NCBI GenBank assembly: GCA_037954325.1
Contig: JBBMNZ010000035.1
Coordinates: 10,299,501-10,363,500, forward strand
DNA length: 64,000 nucleotides
Direction: 5' to 3'
DNA from: Fistularia commersonii
Taxonomy: Eukaryota > Chordata > Actinopteri > Syngnathiformes > Fistulariidae
Shown here: positions 57,401 through 64,000 of the stretch, in pieces
How the letters are laid out: each line of letters begins with the position of its first letter
Numbering within the stretch: position 1 is the stretch's first letter
Notes under the pieces: model-generated
Databases searched by the model: none
Told to the model about the DNA's origin: nothing
What the model saw: only the letters and a program-made list of their open reading frames with translations
Translations under genes and position numbers: made by a program

Positions 57401-60400
57401 TATAAGAAACAGTAAAAAGAAGTATCCATTACAATCTGAATAGTTGAATTGAGATACATCAAACACAACACACAGTCCTTAAATATATGAATTGCAGATT
57501 GAGAGTCCAACTGAAAAAATGATTTTGTAAATTTGAACCAATTTATGAGAAAAAACTTTGGATTAGTGGTTTTAGTAGCCAATACAGTGAAGTTATACCT
57601 GGAATTATAACTGACCTTTTATGCTTGTGATTTAAAACATTAACTATCCATCTGACCAATAGATAATAGGCTGAATCTTGTGTACTTTATAAAAAAATCT
57701 TTGTATGACAAAGTTACTTGCTAAAGAAATCAGCATCCTGAAGCCCTTTGCATTGTCATATAAATGCAAAATTTGTTCACAATCCACACAGTAAACATGT
57801 TTCTTCATTCACTGGGTCAAGAAAGATTACAAGGCTGTTCCTTTACTGTTAAAAAACACAAATCAATTAATCAAAAGAAAAAAAGCTGCACACTAACGTT
57901 TGTAATAAGTTCAAGGGGCATTACCTCAGTTAATCCAACATATTTAAATTACTAGATGCTTCATGATGGCTTTCACCTGAATAGGTAGGGTTACATTATG
58001 GTGGAGACAACAAGCTACAGTATATACTATATCTTCATTGTTCAAAGCAAACCACACATTTAAAATAAATTGTGAAATTAACCATGTAGGCGCGGCCATG
58101 TACTTCCTGGACAGGAGTTCAAGGCAGTAAGCGGTGCTCTGATTGGCTGCTTCTCCAAGGACGATACCCACACATGCAGCCAACTCCAACTCATTACCTC
58201 GGATAAGACTCGACATGGCTAACTGGAAACGTGGGGGAAAAAACATAAGTTATATAATATATCTATATTACATATAATAGATTATATATTTACACATCCG
58301 GCCCGATGGTCTTTTTAAAGATTGGTACAGAATTCATACTTGATGTGAATGATTGAATGATTGGATCAATGTATGTGGGAGCTCGAACAGGAGATTATTT
58401 CATTTTTGGAGCTACTTGAGAACACTTGAGAATTTTCCTGAGCTGGATGACACATACTGGCTTTGTGATTTGGCCTTTACTGTGGACATACTGACACACA
58501 TGAATGAGCTGAACATGAAGCTACAAGGGAAAAACCGGTGTATGCATGAAATGCAAGCAAACGTCAGAGCGTTCAAAACCAAGCTGGTTTTATTTTCAGA
58601 GCAAATGTCAGATGAGCGTGAGGTGTACTCAAATGCTAACAAATGCGTTTTTTTTTTTATATGTATCGCATCTTGTGGTGACCCGGCCCATCATTACACA
58701 AACATATTTCATACAGATAGAAGGAACAAATACATATTTAAAGTGGAAACAAGAAAAAACCTGTGTACCTTGATATTGTCCACAGCTAGATGGCAGCACG
58801 CTGCTAGAACTGACCGCCCATCCTGGAAGTACCACTCAGCCAATTCTTGAGACACTTTATGAAGGACACTGGACCCAAATTTCCGTTAAAACGGTTAAAA
58901 ATTATTGACTGAGACATGTTTTGAAATGCTCTATTTGCATTAAATCTTTACTGGATGAAAAATATACAAAATGGCACTGTATGGAAAACTTGAGAGTGAC
59001 TTTCTCGGGACTCCAATTCTTTCTTGAGTTTTTAATGTCATTATGCAAGATTAATGCATCTTTTTAGGGAGTCCCGGCATTTTAAATCGATAAAGTATGT
59101 AAACAGTAGAAAAAAGATGGATAAAAATGGATGATACTTCACAAAAAACAAAAGACTATACTGTCATTTTTGAACAATAGGAACTGCTTGTTTTACTTCC
59201 AGTTTCAGTTTGGCTTCAACTCAATAAATAAGAGGATGTTGACATAAGGTTGTGTATTTGCAAGTCTTACCTTTGGTATTGTTGTCTGTTATCCACATCA
59301 TTTGTAATGTGGTTGACTAAGGAACTTTGAAGAGACCGAATGTTCCCCTCACATGCCCCCTGAAAATTAAAATACTGACATAAGCACATAAAAATAGATA
59401 CTGATATATCAGGAATGAATTTTAGCTGAATCAAGTCATTGATATGTGCTGATTCAAGGCACAGTGCTAAATGCATTATGTAATGGCATGTAATATTGAA
59501 TCTAAAAATGCTGACATGTCTAAAAAATTCTAAAACCAGCTCCATCAATTTAAAGAACGAGGGAAATATTTTTCCAATTTTTTTTTCCAAAAAAATCATA
59601 ACACTTTCAAACAAGGGTGGCGTAGTGATTAGCACTTCTGGCTCAGAACTAGAAGGTCCGTAGTTCATTTCTGATAGGTAACCTTTCTGTGTGGAGTTTG
59701 CTTGTATGGGTTTCCTTGTGGTTTTTCCATTTTCCTCCCATGACCCCAAAACCATGCAGGCTGTCAATTGGTAAGCCCAAATTCGTCAGATCCGAGATTC
59801 ATTGAGTGAATGGTAGTTTGTCTCAATGTGGCCAGGATGTACCCTGCCTATTGCCCAATGACAGCATCCCCACAACCCTAAGTGTTGGACAAGCAGGAGA
59901 TCATGAATGGATGTATAGTTGAATATTGAAATTTGACATTGTGGGAATTACAATATTCTGATAATTGGAAGATGTTGGATGTCTGCTTGTTAATAATCCA
60001 AATGAAAATAATTTGTCATGTGGTTTGCTTCAGACTTTGGTCTTCCCGAACCTCTGGGCCAAGAACCAGTACCGGCCCATGGTGTCTTTTGGTACCGGGC
60101 CGCACAGAAAGAATACATAACTTACAGTAACTCTGTTTTACTTATTATCTGAGTCTGAACAATGATTTATTTTGAAAAATGACCTAATTCTCCCCTTAAC
60201 ATCCGTCTATGACTCACTCTTGATGCATGTCAAGATGCTTGTCTCGGTCATGTGATACTTGATGCTAATCTTAAACCTTCAAGCTAGCAAAATTAGTGAA
60301 AAAAAGCAAAAAAAATACAGATGTCTTTGCAAAGGGGAAAAGGCCCAGTGAGGAGACAGAAGAAGAGCCTATGACCACTAAGAAAAAGAAAGCTGCATTT

Positions 60401-61440
60401 CACAGACAAGTAGTAGGAGACCTACTTAAAATATGGATTTATCGTGACAGGTGACTCCCACGCACCATGCCTGCCCTGCAAAGAAACAAGCTCAGGGCTC
60501 TCATTGATTTGGCGTTATGGTGAGTTGTATTTTTCATGTTCTTTACATATGTTTTGTGGTGTATCTTATTTTGAAGGCATGTTTAAGTGTAACCATAGCG
60601 ACCAGAGGGCGTTATGGGGGCAGAGAGGATGTTACTCTTATTATGTTGTTGGCGGAGGTCAGGAGGATGCTACTAATAAAGTTATATACAAGTACATTGT
60701 GGATTCCCGTTTATTTTATATTTACAAAATACCAGCGTTTTTTCTTGGTCGTATCATTGTATTTCGTTGCATTTATCCAACATACCTAAAAGGCCGGTAC
60801 ATGAAAATATTGTCTGATATTAAAGCGGTCGTGGCGCAAAAAAGGTTGGGGGCTGCTGGTCTAAACAGTGTGAGTGAATCCTGCATTTAATCCATATAAC
60901 TGTCAAAATAATACTGGTATACATTTTGGAATGTTTTATACAACTAACTAATCAGATAATTTACATAATATATTACGATTGATTTTTATATTTGGAGATA
61001 AATGCTGAACCATTTTATCAATGTTTAAATTAGATTTTCAATATACAGCACCACCATCGATCAGTACTTATTCATTATTCAAAAAACTGTGTAGCTGTAC
61101 CTGTGCTATCAGTAAGGCCTCCAACAGTTGTCCTCTGCCAGTGAAGAAGGTTACTAGTTTCTTTGTGTCTCCTGTAGCAATGCAGTATGGAATTGCATCA
61201 TCATTGTCTTCAGCCATCAGCTGTTCTGCTCTCCTGCAACACCAGCATTTTGTGTAGCTTTATCTTTAGAGCAATTAAACAATGTTTTGCACCAGAATTG
61301 GACAAAGCTGCACACTGACCATCCAAATAAAAATTTAAAAAAATATTACCATGGTATAATATTATCTGGTATATTATTATCTGGTATTATCTGGTTATAT
61401 ATTTTTTTATTTTTATATATATATATTTTTTTATTATATA

Positions 61441-61481
<41 letters not shown>

Positions 61482-63053
61482 CTGGTATAATAATCTGACA
61501 TGGTACTTACAGGCTAAGTTAGAGGTGTTACTACATTTCACTTGACTAGTTTATCTTTTTTTTTTTTTTTTTGTAACTGATTAAAAATAACATATATTTG
61601 AATTGGGTCCTGCTTGGGATACTGGACAAGCTAAAAATGCACCTTGAAATACCTGGAAAGTATTTAACTTGGCTTTGAAAAGCTGTTTTATTCCTGTTTA
61701 ATCCCTTGCCCTTACCCCATGACTGAGGTAGCCAGAGATAAAAAAGACTGTTTTCTCTTAATTTACACTCGGACCATTGGTGGTCTGTAACTGTCAGACT
61801 TGGCTCACTTAAAAATTGCAGCCTGGTTCATTGCCACTAAAAAATTAATCAGTTTATACTACAAACCTGAAAGAGGCAATCTAAGAAATGTCTCACCTCT
61901 GCATGAGTTTGCTCCAGTACTTCAGGGATACTCCTGGTGCCACGGATAATGCTTTCTCCCACTAAAAGAGAAACATTCTTTCAAACAAATTTCATACCTT
62001 ATCAGCATAGTCAATTCATTTGCATTAACTGATTTCTACTGTCCGCACAGTTAGCTATTGCTGTTAGAACATCAAAATAATCATACTAAAATTTGGATTT
62101 CCACCACAATCAACAAAGATCACTAGTTACAAGGGGGCTTCAATAGAAAATCATTCATTCCTTCAAAAAACAGGCTGTTTTTTTTTTTTATTCTTTAGAA
62201 CATTGAGATATAGGAAATGTGAAAACAACCAACAAAAAAAAAAGATGGGTATACTTGTCATAGTAGTGTGTGGTTTTGTGGCAAATATAGGCAAGATTTC
62301 TTTTGTACTCTACCCTTCAAACATAACAGGTAATGTAGAGTTGTTACAGAGGTCTGGCTGGACAAATATATGAAGAAAAGCTATCTTGAAAGTAGACATA
62401 CAAATATACCTGTCCAAGCTCCACCATTAATTCACAGTATCGCTGAAGTTGTCCCAGTCTCAGATAGATATCTGCTGCTTCTTTCAGGCGCTCTTCTTTA
62501 CTGGGAGCTCCAATGCCTCCTCCAAACTTTGACATCTTGACTATAGTGAGCTCCTGGGCCTCTGACTGTGACAGCAGGCAATACAAAAGCAGAAAGTGAT
62601 AGTGAAGAGACATCTGACATATAAAATTCCAACTTAAAAATCACAATATTAAAGACAGATGCCGATACAGTTTAAATGTAATGATTGCAAAAACAATATA
62701 GCAAGGTCTAAACATAAATGATTTCATTGGCTCACCAATAATCAATAATAATAACCAGGCTTAAGTAATAAAATACTTTAAAATTACTTTCAGAATTGCT
62801 TCAAAATAATTGGTAAAAGTGGAACTGTAATAATGCTCATTTTCCACAGTACATTTGTGTTGCATATGTGATGTTTGTTAAGCCCTGTCACTGAGTTACT
62901 AAATGCATCTCTGTTCTGACACAAGGAATCTCACCGTTTTAAACTTAAGTAGGTGCTTCATGTGCATCACTCCCTTGCTGTAGCTGCTTGGGAGCAGTGA
63001 GTCATCCTGACCATTAATGACTGACACCAAGTCCCACAGGTTACTGCTGCCGC
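48187..63053 (-). CDS. wdr17: WD repeat domain 17, 15 3'-terminal exons
   Basis: Fifteen exons on the minus strand, with consensus AG/GT borders and phases that match at every junction, encode about 544 residues ending KVNPFSPLGTGLRINPF and TAA. This corresponds to the C-terminal part of WDR17 (about 1300 residues in human, from memory), which follows its WD40 propellers and is mostly alpha-helical and TPR-like. Recognised blocks in order: SNLWDLVSVINGQDDSLLP, APSKEERLKEAADIYLRLG, WEKALSVAPGVSLKYW, DDAIPYCIATGDTKKLV, ELAEWYFQDGRSVLAAC, MSSLIRGNELELAACVG, MIPENHILLVKVCAYYPG, LPSLEDCKPLAEEAE, SDWTVDDVHPILDLMSYIR, ELLILCGYIGGLLAIRRKY, QLLKRREVRVPLEIEQL. No stop or frameshift interrupts the reading, so the gene appears functional. 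Its molecular role is poorly known. The 5' exons lie beyond 64000. The gene converges with HPGD, which is also on human 4q34. Confidence 0.9.
48393..48481 (-). CDS. wdr17: WDR17 penultimate exon
   Basis: 89 bp completing a Val codon, then LCGADYVTGSNLPSHSDV and QLSCFTGHRIQ, phase 0. Acceptor gttgttag, donor gtgtgt. Confidence 0.88.
48700..48767 (-). CDS. wdr17: WDR17 exon
   Basis: 68 bp completing an Asn codon, then PPSDCQKEEFSCLEKRVQ and PTT plus one base. Acceptor ttcaaaag, donor gtaatt. The intron before it (48768-54415, 5648 bp) is filled with LINE remnants. Confidence 0.83.
49185..49905 (+). mobile_element. CR1/Rex1/L2-group LINE fragment in WDR17 intron
   Basis: Begins near atttatcccctgtgggggat and the ATGGGGTACCGAACCCC-type block. 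Then it encodes reverse-transcriptase text LVRIDSCKLDPFPVRVGLR, QGCPLSPILFITFIGRISR, TIESLLFSDDVVLLA (catalytic SDD), MRISTSKSETMVLSRK and EEFKYLGVLFTIEGRMKRE. One frame carries 152 codons. Same family as 480-1345. It is antisense to WDR17. Confidence 0.85.
49960..52180 (+). mobile_element. RTE-clade LINE, internally deleted, in WDR17 intron
   Basis: The 5' UTR (49970-50330) matches 20740-20985 inverted. Endonuclease blocks: ILCVQETRWKGTKAR near 50420-50465, GVMLNVVSGNAPQVG, VVIGADFNRHVGEGN and STQVDYIL. Near 51075-51110 the text jumps from the linker (TLVTRKMK) into the middle of the reverse transcriptase (RELHCVFVDLEKAYDRVP), a deletion of about 1 kb relative to the other copy. The catalytic box reads FPDD. 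The 3' end carries a short GAA tail near 52162-52177. Confidence 0.9.
52520..53650 (+). mobile_element. R2/NeSL/Hero-type LINE C-terminal fragment in WDR17 intron
   Basis: After a helical stretch (KISWKDLWEMEAFRASF), a CCHC motif CPLCSSPATLKHILVGC lies near 52765-52820. Then the main frame (52990-53436) contains LRSDLVLWSSSLRLVYIIE and LTVPWEGAVEEAYEWKKLRY. This D...E-x-T layout fits the restriction-like endonuclease that R2-group LINEs carry at the C-terminus, in contrast to the N-terminal AP endonuclease of the neighbouring LINEs. Frames shift several times. The exact clade is not resolved. Confidence 0.7.
53965..54050. repeat. (TG)n microsatellite, imperfect at right
   Basis: About 42 bp of TG followed by interrupted TG/TGCA units, within the WDR17 intron. 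Confidence 0.95.
54358..54399. repeat. (GT)n microsatellite next to WDR17 splice donor
   Basis: About 20 GT units, reading as (CA)n in the WDR17 transcript, beginning 11 bases after the gtaggt donor of exon 54416-54514. Confidence 0.95.
54416..54514 (-). CDS. wdr17: WDR17 exon
   Basis: 99 bp encoding QLLKRREVRVPLEIEQLS and VELEAWRACTQTNS plus two bases. Acceptor ttttcccag; donor gtaggt at 54410-54415 is followed after 11 bases by a long CA repeat in the transcript sense (54358-54398). Confidence 0.9.
56454..56555 (-). CDS. wdr17: WDR17 exon
   Basis: 102 bp encoding ARSELLILCGYIGGLLAIR and RKYTSIVPALYEYT after a split Glu codon, ending with AG of a Ser codon. Acceptor gtgtgaag, donor gtaatt. 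Confidence 0.9.
56665..56767 (-). CDS. wdr17: WDR17 exon
   Basis: 103 bp completing a Glu codon, then QLSGSDWTVDDVHPILDL and MSYIRTDRLVVASLT plus two bases. Acceptor cccatcag, donor gtaaaa. It is too short and too internal to stand out as an open frame. Confidence 0.88.
56990..57131 (-). CDS. wdr17: WDR17 exon
   Basis: 142 bp encoding CGLPSLEDCKPLAEEAETQ, GDLFSAVKFHLLSSEPENA and LHIGIDYIK plus one base. Acceptor cattcaag, donor gtacca. Confidence 0.9.
57234..57345 (-). CDS. wdr17: WDR17 exon
   Basis: 112 bp. It completes a Trp codon, then encodes ELSTNLLKMIPENHILLVK and VCAYYPGTTVEINQLYER, phase 0 at the end. Acceptor atgtatag, donor gtaagt. Confidence 0.9.
58083..58222 (-). CDS. wdr17: WDR17 exon
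   Basis: 140 bp encoding LAMSSLIRGNELELAACVG, IVLGEAANQSTAYCLELLS and RKYMAAPT plus two bases. Acceptor gtttccag; the donor gttaat is weaker than the others but gives the correct phase to the next exon. Confidence 0.87.
58353..58640 (+). mobile_element. hAT (ZBED5/GTF2IRD2-like) transposase fragment
   Basis: The plus frame encodes YWLCDLAFTVDILTHMNEL and NMKLQGKNRCMHEMQANV, then AFKTKLVLFSEQM. This matches the C-terminal half of hAT transposases of the ZBED5/SCAND3/GTF2IRD2 group. It lies in a WDR17 intron in antisense, with no terminal repeats seen. Confidence 0.75.
58769..58868 (-). CDS. wdr17: WDR17 exon
   Basis: 100 bp. After the split Ser codon it encodes VLHKVSQELAEWYFQDGR and SVLAACCHLAVDNIK, ending in phase 0. 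Acceptor gggtccag, donor gtacac. Confidence 0.9.
59271..59359 (-). CDS. wdr17: WDR17 exon
   Basis: 89 bp encoding GACEGNIRSLQSSLVNHIT and NDVDNRQQYQ plus two bases. Acceptor attttcag, donor gtaaga. This is a low-complexity, less conserved linker segment. Confidence 0.85.
59618..59885 (+). mobile_element. tRNA-derived SINE-like repeat
   Basis: It begins ggtggcgtagtgattagcac (A-box-like) and has ggtccgtagttcatttc in the B-box position. It then continues with the common fish repeat text gtgtggagtttgcttgtatg, tttccattttcctcccatga and ccaatgacagcatcc. Diverged; in a WDR17 intron. Confidence 0.65.
60025..60868 (+). mobile_element. hAT-type element remnant
   Basis: The left end has gggccaagaaccagtaccgg and taccgggccgcacagaaag; the right end reads caaaaaaggttgggggctgctg. 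Together they resemble hAT-type ends of the CAG-GG-TCCCCAACC kind. Internal text (TKKKKAAFHRQ, then TGDSHAP) resembles the N-terminus of ZBED-type transposases. Target duplication not found. Confidence 0.6.
61101..61233 (-). CDS. wdr17: WDR17 exon
   Basis: 133 bp. It completes the split Arg codon and encodes RAEQLMAEDNDDAIPYC, then IATGDTKKLVTFFTGRGQ and LLEALLIAQ, ending in phase 0. Acceptor gttgcag, donor gtacag. Confidence 0.9.
61405..61480. repeat. AT-rich simple repeat, (TA)n
   Basis: TA dinucleotides broken by T runs, in a WDR17 intron. A T run follows at 61557-61572. Confidence 0.9.
61897..61961 (-). CDS. wdr17: WDR17 exon
   Basis: 65 bp encoding WEKALSVAPGVSLKYWSKL and MQ, ending two bases into an Arg codon. 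Acceptor cttttag, donor gtgaga. Confidence 0.9.
62410..62565 (-). CDS. wdr17: WDR17 exon
   Basis: 156 bp, phase 0 to 0. It encodes SEAQELTIVKMSKFGGGIG, then APSKEERLKEAADIYLRLG and QLQRYCELMVELGQ, a TPR-like helix pair. Acceptor ctgctgtcacag, donor gtatat. Confidence 0.9.
62935..63053 (-). CDS. wdr17: WDR17 exon (first visible)
   Basis: Encodes SSNLWDLVSVINGQDDSLLP and SSYSKGVMHMKHLLKFKT. Donor gtgaga follows 62935 and the exon ends in phase 0. The high boundary at 63053 assumes the acceptor ccaccag; the nearby gcggcag is an alternative giving a slightly shorter exon. Confidence 0.82.
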
Positions 63054-64000
63054 CTGGTGGCTATCAGAAAACATACAGTAAATATATAAATATGCATATA
63101 CAGTGCATATACAGTATATACACAAGTGTGTGCATACATACAGAATTTACATATGTATATACATATTTGCGTTATTTTATTTAAAACATTACATTTCAAA
63201 TAAAAAATTAAAGTAGGATAAAAATAGGATTTGTCCAGAAGAGGCTTATGATTTTTGTTATTACTTTTTAGTACTGAGTTTAATTTGGATTTGATTTTAT
63301 GTGGGGTTTTTTGTACACAGGGTTTTATTTATACTAGAAAATAAAACAGGAATTACAAGCTCCTCATATTCAGCTGTAGTGCTGCGGCCAGTGCACTCAA
63401 AGTTCTGACTAATTTCTGTTATCAGTTAAAAAACTGTGTATGAGATTCAAAATCATTCATAATTTATTATCCAAACAAGAATTAGTTTGTAGGTCAAAAG
63501 TATATTCATAAACACAAAAATATAACAAAAGTCTTCCCTGCAACAGCATAAGTTTGTGTTTTTTTTTTTTCTTCCTTGCTGTGTAATTCCATGTTAAGTG
63601 AAATAATTACATTTACATCTTAAAATGCTGTTTTGGCTGATTACATTATTATGACAAGATCCATATAGGTTCTCGTATAACATTCCTCTCAGCACGGGGA
63701 ATTTATTTTGTGCTTGAATCCCTCAACTGACTTTATGCTTGAATCTGACAAAAAGCAAGTTTGAAATCAAAAGTAGAATGTTATTTTTTTCAGGGCCTTA
63801 TTATTGTTTGATGATGACTAACTAAGACTGTCTCTCATTTTCTCTCTCTCACCTGCACATACAGTACACTCACTCGCCCTCTCACACAAACACACACACA
63901 AACCTCTCTCATTTTTATGAATTACAAATGTCATTTGTATAGTTCTGTTTGAATAGAGTGCCTGGCAGGACTCTGAATGATACGTTCTCAAGAGCACTCA
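63054..64000. other. WDR17 intron, no exon recognised
   Basis: Sequence upstream (minus strand) of the first visible exon. No further WDR17 block was recognised. Short CA-rich patches lie near 63095-63125 and 63884-63902. Confidence 0.55.

Noticed and set aside
60444..60890. 148-codon plus-strand frame
   Set aside because: Lies within the hAT-type remnant; only the first residues resemble transposase and the remainder is intronic repeat.

Overview
The window looks like nuclear DNA of a teleost (ray-finned) fish. It has spliced vertebrate genes with consensus GT/AG junctions, and a repeat set typical of fish: L1, L2, CR1/Rex1-like, RTE and R2-like LINEs, ZBED-type hAT and Tc1 transposons, Ty3/Gypsy elements and endogenous retroviruses (ERVs). 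No bacterial-style gene organisation, rRNA, tRNA gene or CRISPR array was seen. Most long ORFs are transposon remnants or shadows of them.

Host genes. (1) At 22832-23584 (+) there is an intact, intronless copy of the axonemal dynein light intermediate chain DNALI1 (p28), with three CRE-like octamers just upstream. (2) At 26181-28219 (+) lie the last three coding exons of a 15-hydroxyprostaglandin dehydrogenase (HPGD) gene, with clean splice sites and stop; its 5' exons are not visible anywhere to the left. (3) From 63053 down to 48187 (-) lie 15 consecutive 3' exons of WDR17, with matching splice phases throughout and an intact C-terminus. HPGD and WDR17 converge on a 20-kb repeat-rich interval.

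Repeat layout. 1-394: RTE 3' end. 480-1345: CR1/Rex1-like fragment (-). About 2080-14660: a decayed retrovirus (-). A nearly full-length L1 (3229-9472, 11-bp target-site duplication) split its env, and a solo LTR (5563-6383, 4-bp duplication) later split that L1. 15887-20985: an RTE LINE (-) whose 3' tail is a pure 65-unit TTC tract; it is interrupted by a 602-bp hAT element (8-bp duplication) and a 1.2-kb miniature LTR element. 31247-31962: solo Gypsy-type LTR. About 33650-37960: Ty3/Gypsy element (-) split by an L2. 38723-43374: a young ERV with two 1091-bp LTRs that look identical, a tRNA-Trp primer-binding site, a highly structured leader and a gag region joined to the integrase tail by a large internal deletion. 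46567-47870: decayed Tc1 element. 49185-53650: three different LINE remnants inside one WDR17 intron. 58.3-60.9 kb: hAT and SINE insertions in WDR17 introns.

The most notable signals are a set of hairpin modules repeated in the leader of the young ERV, with compensatory stem changes between copies; the intronless DNALI1 copy with its CRE cluster; the HPGD 3' half that is either a gene truncation or the end of a very large intron hosting DNALI1; and the well-resolved nesting of insertions. All identifications come from reading the sequence and from remembered family features; no database search was possible.
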